NCBI GenBank assembly: GCA_030693515.1 | Contig: JAUYAK010000006.1 | Location: forward strand, 121,072-185,071 | Direction of reading: 5' to 3' | Length of the DNA stretch: 64,000 nucleotides | From: Opitutaceae bacterium | GTDB taxonomy: Bacteria > Verrucomicrobiota > Verrucomicrobiia > Opitutales > Opitutaceae | Part shown: positions 27,337 to 35,634 of the stretch, piece by piece | How positions within the stretch are numbered: position 1 is the first letter of the stretch | Layout: each line of letters starts with the position of its first letter | Position numbers and translations under genes: made by a program | The notes under the pieces: model-generated | The model's input: the letters and a program-made list of their open reading frames with translations, nothing else | Database searches by the model: none | What the model was told of the DNA's origin: nothing

Positions 27337-28338
27337 TCAACGCAGCCCGTGCAGCACTTGGAATTTTTGCCCGAGGTGGGCGGGGTGGAGCAGCTGTTGC
27401 AGGGATCGCTTGCGGGGAGTGACCGTGGCGGCGTCAGCCACGCTGGCCGCGGCGATGTAATCGCCGGCATGGCGGATAAAAAAGGCTTCCTGCGATTCGA
27501 GCGCGGTGTGGCTGAAGCCGGTGCGGTCGAGCACGCCCATGAGCCAGTCCCAGCAGACATGGCAGGTGAGGTCCTGCTCGCCGGGCCGGGCCAGCAAATC
27601 GTTGTGCTGTGTGTGCCGCCAGTAGGCGCGGGCGGTGCCCGCCGGGGTGTGTTGCAGGAGTTCGCGCTCGGATTTCCCGTAGTCGATCGCGACGAAGAGC
27701 CCGCGCCACGGGGGGCTCACGATCGCTTCGCAGAGGCCGGTGGCGGCCATGGGCGCATCGAAGCGGTAGCCCTCCGCCAGCGGCGGGGCGAAGCGATCGA
27801 GCCCGTCGGCTTGGAGCACTTCGACGAGCCGTTCGCCTTCCAGGCGCACGCCGATCGGGCGCCAGTGCCCGCCGTGGGAGACCGCACGAATGAAGGGCTG
27901 GGCGTCGAACAGCTCGTTGGAAAACAGCACGCACTCGCCGGCGATCGGCGGCGGTTCCTGATCTGCGCCGCGGACCACGCGGGCGGCGGCAAACGGATGC
28001 TTCACCCCGTGCAGCACGCCCGCGCTCCCGGGCTCCGCGCCGATCTCGACGAAGGCGTGGGCCGCGGGATCGCGGCCGGCGGCCCGGAGCAGCTTGGCGC
28101 AGGCCGCGGCGACGAGTTCGCCGAAGACTGCGCCGCTCGTGCTCGCCGTGAAGAAATCCGTGCCGGGTGCGTAGCCGACGCGCTCCCCGGGTCTCCGATA
28201 ATATCCGACCTCGGGATGATAGAGCGCGAGGCTCATGAAACGTTCGAAAGGCATCTCGCCGCGCGCATCCATGTGCGCGCGAAACACCGCGAGAAACTCC
28301 GGTGAGGCAGCGGTCGAGGGCTCGGCTGACGAACTCAT
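27337..28338 (-). CDS. MidA/NDUFAF7-family SAM-dependent methyltransferase
   Basis: 333 aa. The N-terminus shows the family opening: MPFERFMSLALYHPEVGYY followed by GTDFFTASTSGAVFGELVA. The SAM-binding strand is VEIGAEPGSAG, and later family segments are VLFSNELFDAQPF and LFVAIDYGKSEREL. The group methylates an Arg of complex I subunit NDUFS2 in mitochondria (NDUFAF7/MidA); bacterial roles are less clear. It is cytoplasmic. It is divergent from the CtpA-type protease, with start codons 16 bp apart, so the two promoters must overlap. The 211 bp between its stop and the VTC gene holds no recognisable gene. Confidence 0.87.
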   Translation of the reverse strand: MSSSAEPSTAASPEFLAVFRAHMDARGEMPFERFMSLALYHPEVGYYRRPGERVGYAPGTDFFTASTSGAVFGELVAAACAKLLRAAGRDPAAHAFVEIGAEPGSAGVLHGVKHPFAAARVVRGADQEPPPIAGECVLFSNELFDAQPFIRAVSHGGHWRPIGVRLEGERLVEVLQADGLDRFAPPLAEGYRFDAPMAATGLCEAIVSPPWRGLFVAIDYGKSERELLQHTPAGTARAYWRHTQHNDLLARPGEQDLTCHVCWDWLMGVLDRTGFSHTALESQEAFFIRHAGDYIAAASVADAATVTPRKRSLQQLLHPAHLGQKFQVLHGLR

Positions 28339-28354
28339 TTACAAGCCCGAGCCG

Positions 28355-29656
28355 ATGCCCACAGTGGCGCGCATGTTCAAACGCATTCTCACGCTGGCGG
28401 CCGGCGTCGCGCTCGGGCTCACGCTCGCGGTCGCGGCGCTGCGCGTCTCCGCGGCGTGGAGCTTCTGGCCCAACCGCGACCTCTCCCGCGCCTCGGGCTA
28501 CGTGAAGGACGTGATGCGGCTCGTGAACGAGCACTACGTGGATCAGAAGTCCGTCGCCTACGACCAGCTCGCGCGCAACGCGCTGCACGGGATGGTCGAG
28601 GCCCTCGATCCTCACTCGGAATTTCTGGAGAAGAAGCTCCACGAAGAGTTCGAGGAGGACATCACGGGTGAATTCGGCGGCGTGGGGCTGCAAGTCGAGA
28701 CGAAGGCGGGCCGCGTGGTCATCATCACGCCGATCGCGGGCACCCCGAGCGATCGCGCGGGCCTGCGCCGGGGCGATGAGATCGTGGCCATCGACGGCAA
28801 GCCCACGGATTTGGGCGACGGACTCGACAGCGTCGTGAGCCGGCTGCGCGGCAAGCCGCGCACCAGCGTGCGGGTCGGGCTGTTTCGCCCGTCCGCGCGG
28901 GAGAACTTCACCGTCACGCTCGTGCGTGAGCTCATCAAAATCGAGAGCGTGCGCGGGGCGCGGCTGCTCGATGACGGCATCGGCTATGTGCAGCTCACGG
29001 AGTTTTCCGAGCACACGGGCGTTCAGTTTCTTCGCGCCGTCGAAGGCCTGCTCAAGTCCGGCGCGACCAGCCTCATCCTCGATCTGCGCAACAACCCCGG
29101 CGGGCTGCTGGAGGCGGCGGTCGATGTGGCCGAGCCCTTCTTCAAGAAGGGCGAACTGATCGTCTATACGCAGGGCCGGCGGGCGGCGGACCGCGAGGAT
29201 TTCCGCGCGCAGGCCGGCGAGCATCCGCTCGTGCTGCCCATGGCCGTGCTCATCAACGCGGGCAGCGCCAGCGCCGCGGAGATTGTCACCGGTGCGCTCA
29301 AGGACACCGGCCGCGCCGTGATCGTGGGCGAGCGCTCCTTTGGCAAAGGCTCGGTGCAATCCGTCTTCAAACTGGATAACGGCGAGGGCCTGCGCCTCAC
29401 GACCGCGCGCTATTATACCCCCAGCGGCGCGACGATTCACGAAAAGGGCATCGCGCCGCACCTGGAGGTCATCATGACGCCCGAGGAGGATGCGAAGCTG
29501 GCCCGCCAGCGCTCACGGCCCGACATCACGGACGTCGAGCAGTTCAAGGAGCGCTTCGGCTTCGAGCCCATCGTGGATCGGCAGCTCGAAACGGCCGTGG
29601 CGATCATCAAAGGCGTGCGCCACCTCGGCGGGGGCACCCCGCTTGCTTCGCCTTGA
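28355..29656 (+). CDS. S41-family C-terminal processing peptidase (CtpA-like)
   Basis: 433 aa from the ATG at 28355; an ATG at 28373 begins just before the membrane segment and is equally possible. An uncleaved or cleaved N-terminal helix (FKRILTLAAGVALGLTLAVA) exports the protein. An N-terminal helical region (MRLVNEHYVD, DPHSEFLEKK) precedes a PDZ domain (GEFGGVGLQVETKAG, AGLRRGDEIVAIDGKP). The S41 protease core follows: LILDLRNNPGGLLEAAVDVA, then GSASAAEI with the catalytic Ser and FGKGSVQS with the catalytic Lys. It degrades or trims periplasmic proteins and often regulates peptidoglycan hydrolases. Confidence 0.93.
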   Translation: MPTVARMFKRILTLAAGVALGLTLAVAALRVSAAWSFWPNRDLSRASGYVKDVMRLVNEHYVDQKSVAYDQLARNALHGMVEALDPHSEFLEKKLHEEFEEDITGEFGGVGLQVETKAGRVVIITPIAGTPSDRAGLRRGDEIVAIDGKPTDLGDGLDSVVSRLRGKPRTSVRVGLFRPSARENFTVTLVRELIKIESVRGARLLDDGIGYVQLTEFSEHTGVQFLRAVEGLLKSGATSLILDLRNNPGGLLEAAVDVAEPFFKKGELIVYTQGRRAADREDFRAQAGEHPLVLPMAVLINAGSASAAEIVTGALKDTGRAVIVGERSFGKGSVQSVFKLDNGEGLRLTTARYYTPSGATIHEKGIAPHLEVIMTPEEDAKLARQRSRPDITDVEQFKERFGFEPIVDRQLETAVAIIKGVRHLGGGTPLASP

Positions 29657-29719
29657 GATGCAGTGGGGCGATGCAGTTTTGGTTTGGACGGATCGGATGC
29701 CCGTCAACTGTCCCGCTTT

Positions 29720-29776
29720 TCCTGAAGCGGGTGGTCAAACTCCCGTGGCCCGGCTCAGGAGTGCCGGGAACGGCCG
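29720..29776. repeat. Hairpin-plus-motif repeat between ctpA-like gene and tsaD
   Basis: A hairpin CCCGCTT-TTCCTG-AAGCGGG is followed by ACTCCCGTGG and, after a spacer, CCGGGAACGGCC. The same order (hairpin, ACTCCCG, CCGGAACGGCC) recurs at 57436-57494. It ends only four bases before the tsaD start, so it could affect translation or termination. Confidence 0.55.
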
Positions 29777-29779
29777 CGC

Positions 29780-30895
29780 ATGATCCTCGCGCTTGAGAGT
29801 TCATGCGACGAGACAGCTGTCGCGGTGTTCGATCCTGCGCGCGGGATGGCCGGCGAGTGGGTCCACAGCCAGATCGCGCTGCACGAGAAGCACGGCGGAG
29901 TGGTGCCCGACCTCGCGACGCGCGAGCACCTGCGGACCTTTGGCCCGCTGCTCGCGCGCGCGCAGCGCGAGATCGGCTTTGGCGCGGTGGCGCGCATCGC
30001 GGTGACCCATGGCCCCGGCCTCGCCGCGTGCCTCGCGATCGGCGTGGCGGCGGCGAAGTCCCTCGCGCTCGCGCTGCGCGTGCCGGTCGTGGGCGTGAAC
30101 CACCTGCGCGGCCACGTGTGGTCGCCCTTCATCGCGCTGCACGCCGAGGCACCGGCGCAGTTCGATGCGCGGCTCACGGCCCTGCTGCCGCACCTCGGCC
30201 TCATCGTCTCCGGCGGCAACACCATCCTCTTCACCCTCGACGAGGCGCGCCGGCTCTCCGTGATCTCCTCGACGCGCGACGACGCCGCGGGCGAGGCGCT
30301 CGACAAGGGCGCGAAACTCCTCGGCCTCGGCTACCCCGGCGGGCCGCTGATCGAGAAACTCGCCGCCGGCGGACGCGCCGATGCGTTTGATTTCCCCCGC
30401 GGCATCGGCCGGCGCGACGAGCTGGACTTCAGCTTCTCCGGCCTGAAGACGAGCCTGCGCTATCTGCTCGAAAAAATGCCCGCCGCCGAAATCGAGGCGC
30501 GCCGCGCCGACCTCTGCGCGAGCTACCAGCAGGCCGTGATCGACGCGCTCGCGCGCAAGACGCGCCTCGCCCTGGAGGCGGAAGGGAGGAGCCCGCTTGC
30601 GGGCGATTCTGAAAACGGTGCACGCGCCGACACTGTATCCCATCGCGCGCAAGCGCGCTCCTACAAAAGCCTCGGCCTCTCCGGCGGCGTCGCCAACAAC
30701 CGCGCCCTGCGCACCACGCTCGAAGCGGTGGCTAAGCACGCGAAGATTCCCTTTCTCGCCGCCCAACCCAAACACACCGGCGACAACGCGGGGATGATCG
30801 CCTTCGCGGCGTGGGCGGATGCTGCAGGCGCCGAATGCGCGGCGGGCATGACGTTGGGTGTGGAGCCGAGCGCGGAATTGGCGAGAGGCGTTTGA
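29780..30895 (+). CDS. tsaD: tRNA threonylcarbamoyladenosine synthase subunit TsaD, with an in-frame repeat insertion
   Basis: 371 aa. TsaD joins the threonylcarbamoyl group from TC-AMP to A37 of ANN-decoding tRNAs, in complex with TsaB and TsaE. The N-terminal ESSCDETAVAVFD, the metal-binding His pair (VNHLRGHVWS), the SGGNTILF phosphate loop and the GKTS-like FSFSGLKTSLRYLL segment are all present. C-terminal LSGGVANNRALR and HTGDNAGMIAFAA complete the ASKHA fold. The protein is longer than the usual ~340 residues because residues about 270-295, just before YKSLGLSGGVANN, are encoded by a 78-bp inverted REP pair that keeps the frame. The insert is in a surface-type linker between helix and strand, so the enzyme may still work; since TsaD is normally essential, it probably does. 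Confidence 0.95.
   Translation: MILALESSCDETAVAVFDPARGMAGEWVHSQIALHEKHGGVVPDLATREHLRTFGPLLARAQREIGFGAVARIAVTHGPGLAACLAIGVAAAKSLALALRVPVVGVNHLRGHVWSPFIALHAEAPAQFDARLTALLPHLGLIVSGGNTILFTLDEARRLSVISSTRDDAAGEALDKGAKLLGLGYPGGPLIEKLAAGGRADAFDFPRGIGRRDELDFSFSGLKTSLRYLLEKMPAAEIEARRADLCASYQQAVIDALARKTRLALEAEGRSPLAGDSENGARADTVSHRAQARSYKSLGLSGGVANNRALRTTLEAVAKHAKIPFLAAQPKHTGDNAGMIAFAAWADAAGAECAAGMTLGVEPSAELARGV
30587..30664. repeat. REPIN-like inverted pair of palindromic repeats inside tsaD
   Basis: Left unit 30587-30609 (AGGAGCCCGCTTGCGGGC) has the hairpin GCCCGC-TT-GCGGGC. Right unit 30641-30664, read on the minus strand, is GTAGGAGCGCGCTTGCGCGC. The 21-base cores match at 19 positions and the two changes are paired across the stem, so pairing is kept. 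The units face each other about 30 bases apart, as in REP doublets. The whole element is in frame with tsaD. Confidence 0.85.
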
Positions 30896-30944
30896 ACCGG
30901 ATGCGATGCGCTTTCTCCAAGCGTCCCGGCTCTCACGAGCAGGG

Positions 30945-31355
30945 CTACTGGACGCTGCTTTTCGGCACCCACTCGTAACTGACGTCTTCGGCTTCGATGC
31001 TCCAGTGAGATTCTCCCTCTGAGCGGAACCCAGCCCATTTCACTAGATGGAGAATCAGGTGGTCGGTGCTAATTGAAAAATTGTCTTCAAGCCAATCGCC
31101 CAAACCGCGTTCACAGTGCGAGGTCGCCAGTGAATATCGCCGAACCCCGTGATAGCGCAGCACGATGTGGCCATCGTGGTAGGCGCCGAGTAGCCGCAAT
31201 GTGATGGAGGTGCTGCGCGATTCGTTTCGTTTGCCTGTCGCGGGCTCGTCGATCTCCAGTTTTTCCAGCCAAGCGTCGTGCGGACATCGGTGATCACTCG
31301 GGTCCGAATACCAAGGCGCCGTTGCGAAGTCGGGAAGCTGACGCTGTTTGGTCAT
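30945..31355 (-). CDS. Hypothetical protein
   Basis: 136 aa, acidic, without signal peptide or membrane segment. The frame is clean from ATG to stop and shows normal protein composition (LEKLEIDEPATG, ITLRLLGAYHDGHIVLRYHG, RGLGDWLEDNFSISTDHLIL, HWSIEAEDVSYEWVPKS), with an alternating strand pattern that suggests a compact beta-rich domain. Its base composition is less GC-rich than the neighbours tsaD and rpoN, which hints at acquisition. Small proteins of this look are often immunity or effector-associated, but nothing in the neighbourhood supports that, so the function is left open. Confidence 0.6.
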   Translation of the reverse strand: MTKQRQLPDFATAPWYSDPSDHRCPHDAWLEKLEIDEPATGKRNESRSTSITLRLLGAYHDGHIVLRYHGVRRYSLATSHCERGLGDWLEDNFSISTDHLILHLVKWAGFRSEGESHWSIEAEDVSYEWVPKSSVQ

Positions 31356-31383
31356 GCTTTCGGCCGGTCGCTCCGTCGTCGCC

Positions 31384-32904
31384 CTATTTGTAGTCCCGCC
31401 GCAGATTGCTCGGCAGCAGCCCGAGTTCCTCGCGGTATTTGGCGACGGTGCGGCGGGCGATGGTGATGCCTTTTTCCTGCAGCTTGGCCACGAGCTCCTG
31501 ATCGCTCAGGGGCTTCGAGGTGTCCTCCATGTTGATCAGGTCGGCGATCATTTCCTTCACGCTGGTGTTGGAGACGGCGGCGCCAGTCTCGGACTGGTAG
31601 CCGGGGGTGAAGAAATACTTGAAGTCGAAGATGCCGTGCGGCGTGCGGATGAACTTGTTGGCGATGGCGCGGCTCACGGTCGTCTCGTGCACGCCCACGA
31701 CCTCGGCGACCTGGTTCATCGTGAGGGGTTTCAGGCCGGTGACGCCTTTCTCGAAGAATTCGATCTGCGCGTTGATGATTTCGCGGGTGATGCGCTCGAT
31801 GGTGCGCTGGCGCTGCTCGATGGAGTCGATGAGGAATTTGCCGGAGCGGATGCGCTCGCGGAGGTAGTCGCGCTCCTGCTTCGAGAGCGTGCCGCGCGCG
31901 ATCATGTCGCGGTAGGTGCTGGAGATGCGGAGGCGGGGGATGTAGTCCCCGTTGAGGTCGATCTTCCACTCGTCGCCGTCCTTCTCGACGGTGACATCGG
32001 GGACGACGACGCGATTGTTGTCGTCGGCGAAGCGGCGGCCGGGCGCGGGGTCGAGTTTGCCGATTTCCTCGATGGCGGACTGGATCTCGTCGGCGTCGGC
32101 GTTGAGCTTGCGGGCGAGGTCGGGGATGCGGCGGCGCGTGAGCAGCTCGAAATGATCGCGGATCATGCGCGCGGCGAGGCACTGGCCGCGCCCGCGGGCG
32201 ATGAGCTGGATCAGCAGGCAGTCGGGCAGGTCGGCGGCACCGATGCCGGCGGGCTCGAAGCTGCGTAGGAGTTTGTGCGCCGTTTGGACGGCCGCGAGGT
32301 CGAGGCCGGTTTGGAGCGCCACATCGGCGGGTGATTGGGTGAGGAAGCCGCGATCGTCGAGGCCGCCGACGAGGTGTTGCAGCGCCTCGAGGGCCGCAGG
32401 TGAGAGATCGTTCATCTCCGCCTGCTGCATCAGGTGCTGTTGCAGGGAGGTCTCGCTCACGAGGGAATCAAAGAAGTGCTCGCGGCGCTCGGCATCCTCG
32501 GTGGTGTGCGGTTGGGTGCCGCCGGCGCTGGCCATGTGGTCGCGCCAGTCCTGGTCGAGTTTGCCGAGGATCTCGAATTCCTTGCCTTGGGAGAAATCCA
32601 TCTCATCGCGGGCCCCTTCCTCGCCGCCGGCTTCGGTGGGTGTGGCCGAGGCCACGCCGCCGTCGGTGTCGCCGCCCTCGCTGCCGGAGTCGCCGGGGGC
32701 GTCGGCCTCGGATTTCTCGAGGCTGACATCCTCCATCGGGAGCTCCTCCAGCGTGGGGTTGCTTTGGAGTTCCTCCTGAATGACGGAGCGGAGGTCGAGC
32801 GCGGCGACCTGGAGAATTTTCAGGGAGTGCCGCAACTGCGGCGCGAGGACCAGCGACTGGGTCTGGCGCTGACGAAGATCTTGGCTGAATCCGGGCCCGC
32901 TCAT
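31384..32904 (-). CDS. rpoN: RNA polymerase sigma-54 factor
   Basis: 506 aa. Region I at the N-terminus is Gln/Leu-rich (QRQTQSLVLAPQLRHSLKIL), the part that contacts activator ATPases. An acidic, Gly/Ser/Ala-rich region II of about 70 residues follows (LEKSEADAPGDSGSEGG). The core-binding region and the C-terminal DNA-binding domain come next, with the helix-turn-helix (MNQVAEVVGVHETTVSRAIA) and the diagnostic RpoN box near the end (ARRTVAKYREELG). It directs transcription at -24/-12 promoters and needs an AAA+ enhancer-binding protein. The Ser/Thr kinase gene lies 28 bp upstream on the same strand, so the two may be co-transcribed. Confidence 0.96.
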   Translation of the reverse strand: MSGPGFSQDLRQRQTQSLVLAPQLRHSLKILQVAALDLRSVIQEELQSNPTLEELPMEDVSLEKSEADAPGDSGSEGGDTDGGVASATPTEAGGEEGARDEMDFSQGKEFEILGKLDQDWRDHMASAGGTQPHTTEDAERREHFFDSLVSETSLQQHLMQQAEMNDLSPAALEALQHLVGGLDDRGFLTQSPADVALQTGLDLAAVQTAHKLLRSFEPAGIGAADLPDCLLIQLIARGRGQCLAARMIRDHFELLTRRRIPDLARKLNADADEIQSAIEEIGKLDPAPGRRFADDNNRVVVPDVTVEKDGDEWKIDLNGDYIPRLRISSTYRDMIARGTLSKQERDYLRERIRSGKFLIDSIEQRQRTIERITREIINAQIEFFEKGVTGLKPLTMNQVAEVVGVHETTVSRAIANKFIRTPHGIFDFKYFFTPGYQSETGAAVSNTSVKEMIADLINMEDTSKPLSDQELVAKLQEKGITIARRTVAKYREELGLLPSNLRRDYK

Positions 32905-32932
32905 TTCGTCGTGGGGAAGCGCATGTTATTCC

Positions 32933-33952
32933 TCAAACAGGCGGGCGCGTGGAGGGCGGCGGCACGTGGGGATCGCGCACGCCGTAGAGGTCCTTGAGGT
33001 AGACGCCGAGCTTCTCGTTGGTCGGTCCGTAGCGGTCGCTGTAGAGGTAGAGTTCCAAGTCGGTCAGCATTTCGCTCGCGGACTGGTAGCGGCGGTCGCG
33101 GTCGCGGGTGAGAGCGCGCTGAATGATGGCTTCGAGGCGTGGCTCGATCTCCGGACGAAGGGAGGCAAACTGCGGGATGGGGAGGGTGAGGATGTTGCGC
33201 CGAGAGTGGGCCCGGTCGGAGGCGCGGAAGATGTTTTTCCCGAGCAGGAGCTCGGTGAGCACGATGCCGAGGGGGAAGAGGTCGGCGCGTGCGTCGGTGA
33301 TCGCGTAGTTGGCCTGCTCGGGCGAGAGATACTCGTCTTTGCCCGCGATGACCTTGCCTTCCTCATTATACATGAGGTCGAGGGCCTTCGCGATGCCGAA
33401 GTCCGTGAGCTTCACGTCGCCTTCATAGGCGAGCATGACATTCTTGGGGCCGATGTCGCGGTGGACGATGTTGAGGTGGCGGCCCTCGCGGTCGCATTTG
33501 GTGTGGGCGTAGGCGAGGCCGCGGGCGATGCGCGAGATGATGAACGCGGCGAGATCGACAGGGATCGGCCGGCCGAGCTTGCGGTGCTGCTCCAGGAACT
33601 GCTCGAGGTTCACCCCTCGCACAAATTCCATCACCATGAAATATTGGCCGCTGGTCTGCCCTAGGTGGTAGGTCTGGACGATGTTGGTGTGGATGAGGTC
33701 GGCGACCAGCCGGGCCTCGCCGATGAAGTTGTTCTGGAACTCCTCGATTGCGGAATACTCCTCGCGAATGAGCTTAACCGCGACGACCTTGCGGAAATTG
33801 CCGGCACCTTTTTGGTGCGCTTCGAAGACCAGCCCCATGCCGCCCTCGGCGATCTTCCGAGTCATCTCATAGTGGAGCTCGCTGAAGATGTGTTTGATGG
33901 ACGCCACTTCGGCCGAGAAAAGGTGCCGCTTGCATCGCTGGCAAGAGCGCAT
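32933..33952 (-). CDS. Serine/threonine protein kinase (Hanks type), cytoplasmic
   Basis: 339 aa. A short Cys-containing N-terminus ([12 protein letters not shown], one CxxC) precedes a complete kinase domain. The glycine loop is [11 protein letters not shown] and the ATP Lys is in [10 protein letters not shown]. The catalytic loop reads [11 protein letters not shown] (HRDxxxxN), the metal motif DFGIAK, and the activation segment ends with YLSPEQANY. No transmembrane helix or PASTA/sensor domain follows; the C-terminus is a Pro-rich tail. It should phosphorylate Ser/Thr of cytoplasmic proteins. Encoded directly before rpoN, it could act on sigma-54 or its activators, but this is only context. 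Confidence 0.92.
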   Translation of the reverse strand: MRSCQRCKRHLFSAEVASIKHIFSELHYEMTRKIAEGGMGLVFEAHQKGAGNFRKVVAVKLIREEYSAIEEFQNNFIGEARLVADLIHTNIVQTYHLGQTSGQYFMVMEFVRGVNLEQFLEQHRKLGRPIPVDLAAFIISRIARGLAYAHTKCDREGRHLNIVHRDIGPKNVMLAYEGDVKLTDFGIAKALDLMYNEEGKVIAGKDEYLSPEQANYAITDARADLFPLGIVLTELLLGKNIFRASDRAHSRRNILTLPIPQFASLRPEIEPRLEAIIQRALTRDRDRRYQSASEMLTDLELYLYSDRYGPTNEKLGVYLKDLYGVRDPHVPPPSTRPPV

Positions 33953-33985
33953 TCGGAAAACGGCGCGGGATTTGCTAGCACAAAT

Positions 33986-34013
33986 TTGACAGGTGCGGTC
34001 GCGGACCTAGCCT
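33986..34013 (+). promoter_or_regulatory. Candidate sigma-70 promoter of the IscA/ErpA gene
   Basis: A consensus -35 hexamer TTGACA (33986-33991) is followed after 16 bases by a weak -10 candidate TAGCCT (34008-34013). The gene starts at 34020, which would give an almost leaderless transcript, so the -10 is uncertain. Confidence 0.35.
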
Positions 34014-34019
34014 CGCGTC

Positions 34020-34337
34020 ATGATCACGCTGACGCCACGCGCCGCCAAGCAGGTGCGCACCATGCAGGCCGAACTCAATGCGCCCGAGAAACGGCTGCGC
34101 GTCCTCGTGGAATCGGGCGGCTGCTCGGGATTCCAATACGGCATGTCATTCGACGAGCCCAAGGCCGACGACTCGCATCTCTCGAGCGAGGGCGTGGAGT
34201 TTGTGATCGATCCGGCGAGCCTCGCCTATCTTTCCGGCTCCGCGATCGATTTTGACGACGGGCTTCACGGCAAGGGCTTCGAGATCAAGAATCCCAACGC
34301 CCAGAGCACCTGCGGCTGCGGCAAATCGTTCAGTTGA
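34020..34337 (+). CDS. Iron-sulfur cluster carrier protein, IscA/ErpA (HesB) family
   Basis: 105 aa, the normal family length. A-type carriers hold a [2Fe-2S] or [4Fe-4S] cluster and pass it to apo-proteins. The three cluster-binding cysteines are present: one in GGCSGFQYGM and two in the C-terminal STCGCGKSF. The N-terminal ITLTPRAAKQVRTMQAE and NPNAQSTCGCG segments are diagnostic. The chain is closest in style to ErpA, but IscA, SufA and ErpA cannot be separated reliably by eye. It stands alone, divergent from the kinase gene and convergent with ubiE; no isc or suf operon is nearby. Confidence 0.93.
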   Translation: MITLTPRAAKQVRTMQAELNAPEKRLRVLVESGGCSGFQYGMSFDEPKADDSHLSSEGVEFVIDPASLAYLSGSAIDFDDGLHGKGFEIKNPNAQSTCGCGKSFS

Positions 34338-34352
34338 ACGATCGCGCGCGCT

Positions 34353-35060
34353 TCAATCCGCGGGTTTGCGCCCCGAGTGCAGCGCGACCGTGCTGCACGT
34401 CATCGGCTCCGCCTCCACCCCGGTGAAACCGGCGGCGGTGATCTCCGCGGCCAGCGCGGCCCGGTCGGGAAACTCCGCGATGGAGTTGTTGAGGTATTCG
34501 TAGGCCGCGCGATCGCCGGTCATCCAGCCCGCCACCCGGGGCAGCACGCGGCGCAGGTAGAAATAATAGAGCGGCCGAAACCAGGCGTGCGGTTGGGAGA
34601 ACTCCAGCACGACCAGCCGTCCGCCCGGTCGCAGCACGCGCCGCATCTCGCGCAGGCCGCGCGCGCGATCAGCGAGGTTGCGCAGGCCAAACGAAATGGT
34701 GATGGCGTCGAAGCTTGCATCGGGCAGCGGCAGCGCGAGGCCGTCGCCTTGGCGGAAAATCACGTTGGGGTAGCGGTCGCGGGCGGCGGCCTTCTTGACC
34801 TCCGCCTGATCGAGCATCGGCTGGCAGAAATCCAGGCCGAGGATGGCGGTTTCCTTGGGCAGCATCCGCGCAAGGGCAAACGCCACGTCGCCACTGCCCG
34901 TCGCGAGATCGAGCACGTCGCGGGGATTTCCCTGCCGGACGGCCGCCACGAGCCGCCGACGCCACCACACGTCGAGGCCGCCCGAGAGGATGCGATTCGC
35001 CACGTCGTAGCGGACGGCGATGCGCCCAAACATGGACTGGACGGCGGCGGGATCGGGCAT
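34353..35060 (-). CDS. ubiE: Demethylmenaquinone/ubiquinone C-methyltransferase
   Basis: About 235 aa from the ATG at 35060; a GTG at 35084 would add eight residues. This SAM-dependent enzyme methylates demethylmenaquinone to menaquinone, the last step of the pathway. The family opening VQSMFGRIAVRYDVANRILS, the SAM motif LDLATGSGDVAFALA, the motif DAITISFGLRN and the C-terminal YEYLNNSIAEFPDR are all clear. Because menC and menE lie about 9 kb away and no ubiquinone gene is visible, menaquinone is the likely product (menG function). It converges on the IscA/ErpA gene with a 15-bp gap. Confidence 0.93.
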   Translation of the reverse strand: MPDPAAVQSMFGRIAVRYDVANRILSGGLDVWWRRRLVAAVRQGNPRDVLDLATGSGDVAFALARMLPKETAILGLDFCQPMLDQAEVKKAAARDRYPNVIFRQGDGLALPLPDASFDAITISFGLRNLADRARGLREMRRVLRPGGRLVVLEFSQPHAWFRPLYYFYLRRVLPRVAGWMTGDRAAYEYLNNSIAEFPDRAALAAEITAAGFTGVEAEPMTCSTVALHSGRKPAD

Positions 35061-35105
35061 GTTGAGGGAGGGTGGAACCGTCACGTAGACGGCCAGTCAT
35101 AAGGG

Positions 35106-35135
35106 TTGACGCAATTAGAAGGGCGCAAGTAATTT
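35106..35135 (+). promoter_or_regulatory. Candidate sigma-70 promoter of the HU gene
   Basis: TTGACG (35106-35111) and TAATTT (35130-35135) are separated by 18 bp, about 40 bp before the start codon. The -10 lies within the 14-mer GCGCAAGTAATTTA, which also occurs at 21658. Confidence 0.5.
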
Positions 35136-35163
35136 AAGGCCACAAACCCCACCCCGATTCCAC

Positions 35164-35170
35164 AAGGAGA
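35164..35170 (+). promoter_or_regulatory. Strong ribosome-binding site of the HU gene
   Basis: AAGGAGA ends five bases before the ATG at 35176. It stands out because most genes in this window have little or no Shine-Dalgarno, and it suits a highly expressed nucleoid protein. Confidence 0.75.
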
Positions 35171-35175
35171 TAACC

Positions 35176-35541
35176 ATGTCCAACCTGTCCAACCTCACAA
35201 AACGCGAGATTGTCTTGGAAATCTATCGGAAGTCCGGCTTCCCGCAGAAGCAGATCGTCGACACGGTGCAGCAGACCCTGGACATCATCCAGAAGGCGCT
35301 CGCCAACGGCCGCAACGTCGAGCTGCGCAACTTCGGGGTGCTCGAAGTCCAGGTGCGCAAGCAGCGCATCGGCCGCAACCCCAACAAGCCTGAGGCGGAG
35401 GTCGTGATCCCGCGCCGTGCCGTGGTGAAGTTCAAGTCCGGCAAGATCCTCAAGCAGCAGCTTAAGAAGATCGATCTCGCGAAGCTCACGCCGAGCACCG
35501 CCTCGGCGGACGGCGAGGGCGACGAGGGCGATGAGACCTGA
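35176..35541 (+). CDS. HU/IHF-family DNA-binding protein
   Basis: 121 aa. HU-type proteins form dimers that bend DNA and compact the nucleoid. The N-terminal helices (LTKREIVLEIYRKSGFPQKQ), the beta-saddle (NVELRNFGVLEVQVRKQR) and the DNA-intercalating arm (GRNPNKPEAEVVIPRRAVVK) are present, the arm reading RNPNKP where HU usually has RNPQTG. The last 25 residues are a Lys-then-acidic tail (DLAKLTPSTASADGEGDEGD) beyond the usual ~90-residue HU, so total length is above average. A candidate promoter and a good RBS precede it. hisS follows on the same strand after 93 bp. Confidence 0.93.
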   Translation: MSNLSNLTKREIVLEIYRKSGFPQKQIVDTVQQTLDIIQKALANGRNVELRNFGVLEVQVRKQRIGRNPNKPEAEVVIPRRAVVKFKSGKILKQQLKKIDLAKLTPSTASADGEGDEGDET

Positions 35542-35634
35542 GTGACCGGCCGGGGGCGCGCGCCGCCGGCATCGACCCTCGCAGGATTTTTGGTGTCGCC
35601 GTGAGGCGCGGCGCTTCGCCACGCTCCGGCCTTC

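Noticed and set aside
27434..29461. Minus-strand frame of 675 codons across the methyltransferase and protease genes
   Set aside because: It runs through two genes with clear motifs in other frames and has no motif of its own.
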